NCBI GenBank assembly: GCA_905213875.1
Contig: CAJMJN010000014.1
Location: 1 to 35,417, forward strand
DNA length: 35,417 nucleotides
Direction of reading: 5' to 3'
Source: an uncultured Clostridium sp.
Lineage (GTDB): Bacteria > Bacillota > Clostridia > TANB77 > CAG-508
Position 1 is the stretch's first letter, and the number at the start of each line of letters is the position of its first letter. The translations under genes and the position numbers were made by a program. Of the stretch, positions 22,534 through 31,635 are shown one piece after another. The notes under the pieces are model-generated. The model was not told the DNA's origin and did not search any database. It was given only the letters and a program-made list of their open reading frames with translations.

Positions 22534-25500
22534 CTATTTTTTAGAATAGTCTGTGCCGCCATTCCAGCCCCAGCCTTTCCATCCAAATGTTCCTGTCCAA
22601 GAGTCTAATGATTCTATTCTTATACCTCCTACATTTGATGCTACTTTACCATCACCAATATAAATTCCAACATGTCCTGCTTCATGTCCTCCACACATTG
22701 CTTGGCTTCCATTTGCTCTTATATATGAATGTCCATATACACATGCTCCTAATGGTATATTGTTTTTATCTTTTGAAACTACCCATGCATTTGCTGCTTC
22801 TGATGCACAAGCTTTAGAAGATCTACTTTGTCCTGCTTTTGCATACACATCTGCTACCCAAGCCTGACAATATCCTCCTTTGTTTCCTAATGTATCTTGC
22901 GAAGAAGCTATTTCAACAATTTTCTTCTGCATATCACTTGCATTTGCACTGCTATCTAATACATCTCCTGTCATTCCAAATATATTAGTCATATGTTGTT
23001 TTACTGCTGTTGCCCAGTTTGGATCTGATGCATATAATGAACCAATCCCATCAATAGTTCCCGGATCATATCCATTTGCTTGTATTCTTTGATATTGCCA
23101 TGTTCCAGGAGTTACATATTGCTTTAATCCTGAACTTACATCTTCTATTCCTGCTGACATATCTGCAAACCTTACTGCTGATCCTCCAGGATCCCAATCA
23201 TATGCTCCCCATCCAAAGAAGTTTCCTTTTGTATTAGCAATATTTGAAGTTCCAAAATAACTTTCATGAATACCTATACAGAATATAAACCTTGGATCCA
23301 TTCCATTTTTTGTACATATATCATAAAAATTTTCAGCATTTGCTACAAAGTATTTATTATAGCAATCAATTGCACTTCTTCCTCCATTTCCTTTTACATT
23401 TGGTGGACTAAATGCTTTGACAGCTGCAATAAACTCTTCTCTCGTACATCCATTTCCCCATATCGCTGTCCATGCTCCTCCTGTTCCACTAAAAGATCCA
23501 TTTAAGAATTCATTAAAGTCAAATTCTGTTACTCCATAATCATTTCCTGTTAACAAATATAATAAATATCTCATCAACCTTTCGTAGCTTTGAGTTCTTT
23601 CATTATCTGCTAACATGTCAAACATCATTTTTCTTCCTTCGACCAAATTTGATAATGGGCATATCCATCTTCCATCTGGCATTCTATAGCATACTCTTCT
23701 TCCATTTAAAATAGTTTTTATTTCATCATCTTTAGTATAATCATCATTATTTTTAATATTTCCGTTTTTTACAAAATATGCATTTACCATACTAGCAATA
23801 TCTTTAACAGCTGTTTCTCCCTTAGTTGTATCTGGATTTGATGCTGAAATAACCACAATATAATTTGCATTTTCTATTGAAACCATAGCTGCATCTTGTA
23901 CAATTCCTAATTGCCTTCCAGTTTTATTTCCTACATCTTGGCTGTCAACTTGTGATGGTATTAATGAAACATCACTTTGCATTTGTAATATTCTTTTCAT
24001 TTCATCTGAATATTTTTTATTTACACATTTTCCATTAAAAATTTTGTTTAATAGTTCTGCAACATTTGATGTTCTTGTATAATTTTCATCACTTCCATCA
24101 GTTGCTGAATTACCCTTTAGTTCTTCTTTTAATTTTGTTCCTCCATAAGAATTGTCTTTTAAGTATTCATTTACCCTTTTTATTCCTTTTGTTGTATCTC
24201 CATTTCCTAGTTGCTCTAATATTTTATTTGCCATAGTATTATCATCTGATGTAATCATTATCTCAATTTCTGTTGATATTGTATCTATTAAGTCATCCTC
24301 TATGTTGCCTTTTTTCATATCATCATAAGCTGTTGCCATGATAAATAATTTTAACCATCCATCTGATTTTACTTTTTGACTATTTATATTAATTTTAGTT
24401 CCATTGTTTTCTGCATCTATAACGCTTACTGAATAAGTACCTTCTCCTAAGCCTTCTATATATTTATTTATTTTTTCTTCTAATTTTTCCTTTGTAGTTG
24501 TTGATAATGATTGTGCTATTTCATCATTTGGTCTAAATGCATATCCAAATTCTGACATATTATATTGTATTGGATCTTTTGCATTTATTGCACTTGTTGA
24601 ACCACAATCGTAAAAATAATATGCTTTTCCATCTGTCTCTACAAATATATTAACATGACCTGGGTCATTTCCATCTAAAGTTCCTCCCCAAAAACATATA
24701 TCTCCTGGTTCAAGTTGTGAATAATCTGTTATTACTTCCCAGTCTTTTTCTTTTCCAAAGGCTCCTAAGCTCGAATTTTTTGTACTGTGTTGGCCTCCTG
24801 CCATTTCTTCATATCCAGCTTCATATAATACCCAACTTACATATCCACTACAATCCACTTGAGTATGTCTTTCTACATCTATTGGAATTTGTCCTACTGT
24901 AGCACCATAAGTAAATCTTCCAGAATCTGCAATAGCGTCATGACAGTTTTTAGCAACTTCTAATATTCCATCTCCACCAATAGTACTAGAAATATCTCTT
25001 AAGATTAAATTAGTAAAGTTTTTTGTTTTTTCTGTTACCTTTGTATTACCTCTTGTCCATCTTTGATAGTGTCTTGATATATCTGTAAGTTTTTTTACAT
25101 CTTTTTCATATCTATATAATGTTCCTGCATCTGTTCTTAATGTGCTTGTTCTATCTTCTTGTGGTGTTTCTATTGTTGGATCTTTTTCTGTTGAGTCATC
25201 AAATGTTAGCTCTGTGGTAACATTTGCAATCCAAGTTTGAGCTCTTGACAAAAATATTACTGTTGAATAATCTTCATCCACTTTTGATGTTGGCTCTGTT
25301 GTTTGATCTACATTTTCAATTATTTTTTGAACCTTTTCATCATCTTCATGTAATTCTGTTGATAATTTATAATTTGTTCTTTCAGTTGTTGTTGTTGTTG
25401 TTTTCGATTCTGCTATAGTTACGACCATTTTGGATTTTTTTACTAGTTTAACAACTGCTAAACAAAATTGAGGATTATGCGTTATATTAGCTAATATTAT

Positions 25501-26085
25501 AGGAAATTCAAATGGCATCGCAAACTTAGAAACCATATTTTGATAGTCTATTTTTTCTATGTTTCCATCATTTTTCTTTACATGTGCTGTCCAATCATTT
25601 GTATCTACAGTAAAATAATTGTAAATATCATCGTCATTTTGTTTACTATAAAATTCGTCATAAGACATGTATTTTAATTCCAGTCTTGTCCCATCAATCT
25701 TAGCTCTTTCGAAATATACAGTTCCTTGTAATCCATCCCCTCCAAGATATGGATAACTAGTTACTACTTCTGCTTCCAAAAATCTATCAAGATAATCTTC
25801 ATTTCCAGTTAATCCTAATGTACTAGCACTTATTCCCATAGTTTTTAATTTTCTTTTTCCTTCTGTTAAATAATCTTGATCTATCTCTAAATTATTTCCT
25901 GATATTTGTATTTTATCTTTAATATCATCAAAAACTTCTCCAGCTTTTCTTGTAATATTTTTTACTGTCCCAAAAAATATTGTTGCAAATAATATAACTA
26001 CCATAGAAGCTACCACAATAACTTGTATCAATCTTTTCCAGTATCTTTTTAGTATATTCTTAATATTAAATTTATTACTATCCAT
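22534..26085 (-). CDS. Multidomain wall-remodelling protein of the secretion system (NlpC/P60, beta-lactamase-like, glucosaminidase, CHAP-like)
   Basis: This 1183-aa protein has one N-terminal span (about 20-38) and an unrecognised outer region to about 365. An NlpC/P60 peptidase follows at 376-520, with C412 in DCSGYVSW and H477 in PGHVNIF. A class A beta-lactamase/serine-hydrolase-like domain spans about 535-775; it keeps a KTG (721-723) but reads GWLK at 576-579 where SxxK is expected, and DDN in place of SDN. A GH73-type glucosaminidase spans about 880-1040, with E941 in GIHESYFGTS. A second cysteine/histidine hydrolase spans 1050-1183, with C1073 and H1138 in GHVGIYIG. Conjugation systems need wall hydrolases to open peptidoglycan for the channel. 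It lies nine bases upstream of the final cluster gene. Confidence 0.88.
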   Translation of the reverse strand: MDSNKFNIKNILKRYWKRLIQVIVVASMVVILFATIFFGTVKNITRKAGEVFDDIKDKIQISGNNLEIDQDYLTEGKRKLKTMGISASTLGLTGNEDYLDRFLEAEVVTSYPYLGGDGLQGTVYFERAKIDGTRLELKYMSYDEFYSKQNDDDIYNYFTVDTNDWTAHVKKNDGNIEKIDYQNMVSKFAMPFEFPIILANITHNPQFCLAVVKLVKKSKMVVTIAESKTTTTTTERTNYKLSTELHEDDEKVQKIIENVDQTTEPTSKVDEDYSTVIFLSRAQTWIANVTTELTFDDSTEKDPTIETPQEDRTSTLRTDAGTLYRYEKDVKKLTDISRHYQRWTRGNTKVTEKTKNFTNLILRDISSTIGGDGILEVAKNCHDAIADSGRFTYGATVGQIPIDVERHTQVDCSGYVSWVLYEAGYEEMAGGQHSTKNSSLGAFGKEKDWEVITDYSQLEPGDICFWGGTLDGNDPGHVNIFVETDGKAYYFYDCGSTSAINAKDPIQYNMSEFGYAFRPNDEIAQSLSTTTKEKLEEKINKYIEGLGEGTYSVSVIDAENNGTKININSQKVKSDGWLKLFIMATAYDDMKKGNIEDDLIDTISTEIEIMITSDDNTMANKILEQLGNGDTTKGIKRVNEYLKDNSYGGTKLKEELKGNSATDGSDENYTRTSNVAELLNKIFNGKCVNKKYSDEMKRILQMQSDVSLIPSQVDSQDVGNKTGRQLGIVQDAAMVSIENANYIVVISASNPDTTKGETAVKDIASMVNAYFVKNGNIKNNDDYTKDDEIKTILNGRRVCYRMPDGRWICPLSNLVEGRKMMFDMLADNERTQSYERLMRYLLYLLTGNDYGVTEFDFNEFLNGSFSGTGGAWTAIWGNGCTREEFIAAVKAFSPPNVKGNGGRSAIDCYNKYFVANAENFYDICTKNGMDPRFIFCIGIHESYFGTSNIANTKGNFFGWGAYDWDPGGSAVRFADMSAGIEDVSSGLKQYVTPGTWQYQRIQANGYDPGTIDGIGSLYASDPNWATAVKQHMTNIFGMTGDVLDSSANASDMQKKIVEIASSQDTLGNKGGYCQAWVADVYAKAGQSRSSKACASEAANAWVVSKDKNNIPLGACVYGHSYIRANGSQAMCGGHEAGHVGIYIGDGKVASNVGGIRIESLDSWTGTFGWKGWGWNGGTDYSKK

Positions 26086-26149
26086 ATATTATTCCTCTCT
26101 TGCCAATTATACCGTTTAACCAATTTTAACAATTTATTAATTATTTTAA

Positions 26150-26180
26150 AAGGGAAAACAGTTTCCCTCCGCTTTCCCTT
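26150..26180 (-). terminator. Possible weak terminator within the secretion cluster
   Basis: AAGGGAAA (26150-26157) pairs with TTTCCCTT (26173-26180). On the minus strand it is followed by TTAAAAT, so termination would be partial. It lies in the 99-base gap before the wall-remodelling gene and could lower its expression. Confidence 0.45.
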
Positions 26181-26184
26181 AATT

Positions 26185-27114
26185 TTACCTAACATTTATT
26201 TTTATTGTTGCTTTTTCTTCTTGTCCATCTATATTCACATCTGTTAAATAAATGGTTGAATCTGTCTTTTTACCTGTATATATTTCATTAAACTTTAATC
26301 TTAGTCTTTTACTTTCTCCTGAGTTTAAATTCAAATAACTATTTGGTACCTCATTTCCAAACCATGTATATTTGACATCTTTTGTATCTTCTATATAAAC
26401 AGATTCTGTATTTTCTTTTGTATCTAAAATTATATTTTTATCTGTATTATTTTCAAATATAATTTCATATTCTTCATAATCATAATAAACGTATTTATTC
26501 ACAACTGTAATATTCAAATTATCAGTTTCCCTTTTTAGATTTAGTTCTTCTTTTTCTATAAATTGATTAACATTCAATTTTTTTTCATTATTTTCTGTTA
26601 CAACTGTTATATATTCTTCTATATATTCATCATTTACTGTTCCTGATGACATTATATCATTTAAATATTTAACTTTATATGTAATATTTTTGGAACTAGC
26701 CCAATTTTCAATATCATATGATTTTTTTTCATTAAATATATTTTTATAGTATTTATTATAAAAGTCATTTATATTTTTATATAATTCATCTTTACACTGT
26801 TGACTTAATAAGTTGTATGCTTCTTCAATATTATTGTCATTGCAAAAATCAATAAAGTTTTTTATTATTTCTGTATCTTTTTTTACATTTTCTTTTGTTG
26901 TTGAAGAATTAGTCATTACTGATGTTTGTGAAGAAGGCAAATATGTTGTTACTTGAAAGTTTTGATTTGTACCATTATTTATTTTTTCTTCATTTTCTTT
27001 TTTTATTTGTGCATTAAACATTCTAATAATTACATATACAAATATTATAATTCCTAATATTAACCATATTTTAGTTTTATTATTATGGTATAAAATTCTT
27101 AAGTTTCTTAACAT
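26185..27114 (-). CDS. VirB8-like candidate, one-span protein with NTF2-type motif and C-terminal beta domain
   Basis: This 309-aa protein starts at the ATG at 27114 (MLRNLRIL), which follows AAGGAGGG; the in-frame ATG at 27132 lies before that site. One membrane span covers about residues 16-31. The outer part contains AYNLLSQQCKDELYKNINDF (about 99-118), which matches the repeat of the 440-aa protein, followed by a beta-rich segment. The last 100 residues (YEIIFENNTDKNIILDT and later SGESKRLRLKFNEIY) resemble an Ig-like or DUF4352-like extracellular domain. A VirB8-type scaffold role is inferred from topology and from its place between the VirB6 and wall-hydrolase genes. Confidence 0.55.
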   Translation of the reverse strand: MLRNLRILYHNNKTKIWLILGIIIFVYVIIRMFNAQIKKENEEKINNGTNQNFQVTTYLPSSQTSVMTNSSTTKENVKKDTEIIKNFIDFCNDNNIEEAYNLLSQQCKDELYKNINDFYNKYYKNIFNEKKSYDIENWASSKNITYKVKYLNDIMSSGTVNDEYIEEYITVVTENNEKKLNVNQFIEKEELNLKRETDNLNITVVNKYVYYDYEEYEIIFENNTDKNIILDTKENTESVYIEDTKDVKYTWFGNEVPNSYLNLNSGESKRLRLKFNEIYTGKKTDSTIYLTDVNIDGQEEKATIKINVR

Positions 27115-27131
27115 ATTTCCCTCCTTTGACA

Positions 27132-29669
27132 TTACATCTTGTTCATTTTTCTAATATTACTTTTTACTTCTTTAATTTTTGAAGTAGGAATTCCTAATTC
27201 TCTTAATCTCTTATGATATGTATTCAAATCTTCTTCCGACTTTATGGTTGTAGCAGCTTTAGCTAAAGCGATTCTTTCTGCAGATGCTTTGTTGTCTCCT
27301 AATCCATCTAATTTTTGAGCTGCCATTATAGCTTTATCATCTGTAACGCCCTGTTTTCTATATTCTAATGCATTATTCATTGCTTCTTTATATCCATCTT
27401 TTCCAAATTTATCTTTATATGCTTTTACAACTTCTTTATCATTTTTCCATGCCCTATCTATTTTTTCATTTTCTTTTTTCTCTAATTCATCTTTTGTATA
27501 TCTTCTAGACATATAGTCATTTCCAACTTGTTTAGCTCCACTAGCAATTGCATTTGTTGCATTATCAGCCATTGTAGTAGCTTTATCTCCTAAGTTCGCT
27601 CCTATTCCTGCAGCTGCTGCTCCATATGTAAATGCATTTTCTAAGTTTCCAGATGCCAATCCTGCTGCTACACCTGCCATTCCCAATGCTGCACCTGTTG
27701 TAGCTTTTGCTATTAATCTTGGTGCTCTTCTTCCCACTCCGGCTAATGCTTTTCCAGTATATCTTGCTGCTGTTCCACCTGCTGCCCTTAGTGATTTAGC
27801 ACCTCTTATAACTAACCTTTTAGTATTCCTTCCCTTTGCTGTTTTTGGAGTCTTTTGAGCCCAATTATTAATACCTTCGCCTATTCCTCTTATTGCTGAA
27901 ATAGGTTTTGAATTTATTAATGCTTCTTTTCCATTATTCATCCAGCCTCGAACATCTGGTATTCCTTCCATTCTAGAATCAGCATCAAATGGTATATTAT
28001 TACTTCCTGCATTTACCATTCTTGGAATTCCACTTCCTGATCCAGCGTTAGAATTTATGCTTGAGTTACTTGCTTCGCTACCTCCAAATCCTTGTGCATA
28101 TAACTCATCATTTCCAAGAGTCCCTTTATCTGCTGTTCTTATTTTTGTTGAATCAGAATCACTTCCTGAGTCTCCACTTCCAGAACCTTTTCCTCCAGCT
28201 TTTCCACCTTTAGAACCTCCTGGTCCAATTTTTCCAAGTTTATTTATTGCATTCATTGCTAAGCTTCCGCCAACAACACCACCAACAATGCTTCCTGTTG
28301 TTGCTGCCTTTTCAAATCCAAAGAATCTACGGAATAATTTCTCACCTGGAATTAAGAATCCTAATGCAACTAACGCATATATCATATTATTTACAGCTAA
28401 ATCCATTACTGAACCTATTAACATTGTATACAGTAATAAATGAAATGGTTGTAATAATAGGTTATATGCATATTCCTTTAGCCACATATCAAATGCTTGT
28501 GCCTTTCCATCTCCAATTTTATCAATAGGATATGTTAATGCTACTAATGGCGCAATCATTGTTAAAAATGCCATATATATTACCCTTTTTAAATATATAA
28601 TTAAAAACATTATTGTATAAATAACTAATGTTAAATATATAACTGCATAACCTATATAATTCCAGTTAACTGTTACATTTCCATTTTCATCTCTAGTTTC
28701 TAACTGTTGTTGTAACCTAGCATAGCCCATTAGATTTACATACAAATCATATGTACCATCACTATTTTTATATTGACTATAATCTTCATCACCAAAAATT
28801 TGCTTCATTGCATCTTCATCATCAATTTGGAATTTTATCATTTCATTGTTACTATTTAACATGCTTGTTATATATTCTGTAATTGTTAATGCAAATGCCA
28901 TTATATAATGCATAAATACTACCAAAATAACTGCTATTAACCAATCTTTAATATGTTCTTTATATTTAGCTTTCTCTCCTGCAGTTGAACTTATTACAAT
29001 CCTTATTCCAATATATAATAATACAACCATTAATCCGACTAAAACCATATTTCTAATTGCAACATACCATTTAGAAATTTGTGGTGCTAAAACCTTTGCT
29101 GAATTAAATACTGGTGCAGCCCCATCTACTCTATCAGTTGTAGAAGTTTCATCATATTTACTTTCTTCACTATATGTTTTTGGATTGATAAAATTAATAT
29201 GTAATGCAGGTACTTGATCTGAAAAAATTTCTTGAGGTGATATCTTATATACTGGATAATACCAATCATCAGGAAGCATTTTAGAAGTTATTACACCTAC
29301 CGCAACAGCTGTAACTGCTCCTGCCGCAATTACAGCACTTGCTCCAAATGTAAATGGTGATAATACCGCTCCTACTACCACAGCTGCTCCAGCTGCCAAT
29401 CCTACCCAAAAGGCTGTCGACCCCTCTTTTTCAATATGTATATTCGATGCTGGCAAACCTAAAATCATTGATTGAACTACCCAAATAACACCCTCACATA
29501 TTGTAGTTATAAGTTTTATTAATGGCTCTAATAGTACTCCACCAACAGATTCCAATGCATCTGCACCATATGCTGGTATATATGGATATACAAAGTTAAA
29601 TACTGTTAGGAATATTAGAGCAATAATAATCTTTTGTATTATGCTTCTTTCTAAAAATTTATTTTTCAT
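27132..29669 (-). CDS. VirB6/TrbL-type polytopic channel protein
   Basis: This 845-aa protein has an N-terminal signal or anchor (about 10-35), then hydrophobic segments near 85-130, 205-230, 240-270, 335-360 and 365-450. A soluble tail begins with a glycine/serine-rich linker (about 478-500), then an alanine-rich stretch (about 640-705) and a charged helical end. The membrane core with RVIYMAFLTMIAPLVALTYP is typical of VirB6/TrbL proteins in Firmicute conjugation systems, where they form the inner-membrane path for substrate. AAGGAG precedes the ATG, and one base separates it from virB4. The long tail probably acts inside or outside the cell as a plug or contact domain; that is inference. 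Confidence 0.85.
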   Translation of the reverse strand: MKNKFLERSIIQKIIIALIFLTVFNFVYPYIPAYGADALESVGGVLLEPLIKLITTICEGVIWVVQSMILGLPASNIHIEKEGSTAFWVGLAAGAAVVVGAVLSPFTFGASAVIAAGAVTAVAVGVITSKMLPDDWYYPVYKISPQEIFSDQVPALHINFINPKTYSEESKYDETSTTDRVDGAAPVFNSAKVLAPQISKWYVAIRNMVLVGLMVVLLYIGIRIVISSTAGEKAKYKEHIKDWLIAVILVVFMHYIMAFALTITEYITSMLNSNNEMIKFQIDDEDAMKQIFGDEDYSQYKNSDGTYDLYVNLMGYARLQQQLETRDENGNVTVNWNYIGYAVIYLTLVIYTIMFLIIYLKRVIYMAFLTMIAPLVALTYPIDKIGDGKAQAFDMWLKEYAYNLLLQPFHLLLYTMLIGSVMDLAVNNMIYALVALGFLIPGEKLFRRFFGFEKAATTGSIVGGVVGGSLAMNAINKLGKIGPGGSKGGKAGGKGSGSGDSGSDSDSTKIRTADKGTLGNDELYAQGFGGSEASNSSINSNAGSGSGIPRMVNAGSNNIPFDADSRMEGIPDVRGWMNNGKEALINSKPISAIRGIGEGINNWAQKTPKTAKGRNTKRLVIRGAKSLRAAGGTAARYTGKALAGVGRRAPRLIAKATTGAALGMAGVAAGLASGNLENAFTYGAAAAGIGANLGDKATTMADNATNAIASGAKQVGNDYMSRRYTKDELEKKENEKIDRAWKNDKEVVKAYKDKFGKDGYKEAMNNALEYRKQGVTDDKAIMAAQKLDGLGDNKASAERIALAKAATTIKSEEDLNTYHKRLRELGIPTSKIKEVKSNIRKMNKM

Positions 29670-29670
29670 A

Positions 29671-31635
29671 TTATACTCCTTGTCTATTCTTTCTCATTTC
29701 AACTAACTTATTTAAGTTTGTTTCAACAAATTCAAATTCTTTTTGTGTTGGTGTTATCTGTAAAATAGCTGAATCTGAACCAACCTTTAATAATCCTTCT
29801 CCTTTGAAACATGTAACTAAGAAATTAGCTTCTCCTTCACTTAACTTAAATACTTCTTTTAAATATTGTATTTCAGCTTTATCTTGTGCTAAAAATAATT
29901 TTGTATCTGAAGATGTAAGAACAGCTTGAGCTTCTGGTTTTTCATAAAAATCTTGAAATCTTTGAGAAATAATAGCAAGTGAAACATTTCTTTTTCTTGC
30001 ACGTCTAGCCATAGTGTTTAAGAAATCTACAGCTTCTGGATATGGCAATAACATCCATGCCTCATCTACTAAAACTCTTTTTTTACTAGCCTTATTTCTA
30101 TCTTCACTATTTTTCTTAACGTATTTTTCCCAAATCCAAGAAAGTAATATTTGTTGAGCAAGTGGCCTTGCAAATCTCTCTTCCAACTGAGAAATATCAA
30201 GATTTATAAATGGTGCACCTTCTAACAATTCAAATGTAGATTGTCCATCAAAATATGCCATTTGTCCATCATATTCTCTTATATATTGTTTCATAACCTT
30301 TAATAAATAACTGTAATGAAAACTATAATCTTGGTTTGTATTTTCTTGAGCTTTTCTTTGTATTCTTTTATACCAACTTCCTATTGTTGGCATTTCTTTT
30401 TTCTGTCTATATAATTTGTCATCAGCACTCATATTACCACTTTCCCTGTATAAACTATTAGGGTTGCTTGTTATTCCTAGTGCTGCATATTCTTCTGAAA
30501 CAGATTCTGCAATAATCTGTTTTGTTAATTCATTAACATCTGTACTTCTTGTACTTCCTCTTGCCATTGTAAGTAGTGCCTGTGTAACATCTTCTACTTT
30601 ATTTTCAATATTTACAACTGTCCTTTCTCTTCCTGTAATTTCATCTTTAACCTTTTCAGTCTCTACATCAAATAAATTTATAATTGTGTTTGAATTTGGA
30701 CTTACAACAATATTTATTCCACCAAGGCTTTCTGCAACTATTGAATATTCACCTTCTGCATCAAGCGCTAAACTTTCAATTCCCATTAAAACTGATGATC
30801 TAGAAATCAATGTTTTCATTGTAACTGATTTTCCAGCTCCTGATTTAGCAAATATAACCATATTATAATTTGTTAATGATGGATGGAAATTATCAAATAA
30901 TATTGGTGTACCTGTTTGTCTATTAAATCCTAAAGGAACTCCTGTTGAGTGTCCAACCTCAGATGTTGTAAATGGAAACGCTGTTGCCATTGAACGTCTA
31001 TCAAATGTATGTACCTTTCCTATTTTATTTTCCATTAATGGTAAATTACTTTTAAATGCTTCTTCTTGTATTGCCCATGCACTTTTAATTCCAACTAAGC
31101 TTTTAGACATTTCTGTTGCTAATAATTTTGTTTGTTTTTCTAAATCCTCTAAATTATAAGTAAATAACGTTGTAACTACTGATGCTTCAAACAATTTATT
31201 ATAACCTGCTGCGATTTCATCTCTTAACTGTTCTGCTTCTAGTCTTTTTTGTGATAAATTACTTTCTCTATTTATATTTCCTTTATCTGCTGCAACAATT
31301 CTTTCTGTCTCAAGTTCATTTATTACTCTATTTAATTCATTTTGTGATCTTGATTCAGGTATTGGGTTTATATAAACAGATGTGTTTATATCACCAAACA
31401 AATACATATCTCTAAACAATTCTGGAAATGTACACATTCTTGGTAATGTTGAAACGAAAAAGCTTCTAGCATATCTTTTCATATTAGAAATGATTTCTAA
31501 TCTATCTACATTAGATACATCTATTCCAGATGGTGCAATAAGTTCTTTTATTGTTGTTTTTTTAAATAAGTCTGGCATTTGATTATTCTGATTTAGTTGT
31601 CTTTCTTGTTCTTGTTTTTTTTGCTTTTTTCTCAT
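29671..31635 (-). CDS. virB4: VirB4-type ATPase of the type IV secretion system
   Basis: This protein has 654 aa from the ATG at 31635, which follows GGAGG at 11 bases; the ATG at 31644 is too close to that site. It has a VirB4 N-terminal domain (about 25-230) and a RecA-like ATPase domain. The Walker A motif is AKSGAGKS (263-270), a Walker B-like RVLVDEAWML lies near 520, and the arginine-finger/SQRFQDF region follows. VirB4 powers pilus assembly and substrate transfer at the membrane. It overlaps the upstream gene by about 50 bases and is followed after one base by virB6, so translation is coupled. Confidence 0.93.
   Translation of the reverse strand: MRKKQKKQEQERQLNQNNQMPDLFKKTTIKELIAPSGIDVSNVDRLEIISNMKRYARSFFVSTLPRMCTFPELFRDMYLFGDINTSVYINPIPESRSQNELNRVINELETERIVAADKGNINRESNLSQKRLEAEQLRDEIAAGYNKLFEASVVTTLFTYNLEDLEKQTKLLATEMSKSLVGIKSAWAIQEEAFKSNLPLMENKIGKVHTFDRRSMATAFPFTTSEVGHSTGVPLGFNRQTGTPILFDNFHPSLTNYNMVIFAKSGAGKSVTMKTLISRSSVLMGIESLALDAEGEYSIVAESLGGINIVVSPNSNTIINLFDVETEKVKDEITGRERTVVNIENKVEDVTQALLTMARGSTRSTDVNELTKQIIAESVSEEYAALGITSNPNSLYRESGNMSADDKLYRQKKEMPTIGSWYKRIQRKAQENTNQDYSFHYSYLLKVMKQYIREYDGQMAYFDGQSTFELLEGAPFINLDISQLEERFARPLAQQILLSWIWEKYVKKNSEDRNKASKKRVLVDEAWMLLPYPEAVDFLNTMARRARKRNVSLAIISQRFQDFYEKPEAQAVLTSSDTKLFLAQDKAEIQYLKEVFKLSEGEANFLVTCFKGEGLLKVGSDSAILQITPTQKEFEFVETNLNKLVEMRKNRQGV

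Noticed and set aside
28057..28528. Plus-strand ORFs of 93-128 aa inside the virB6 gene
   Set aside because: They are complements of the glycine/serine-rich linker and membrane segments of VirB6, with no ribosome site.
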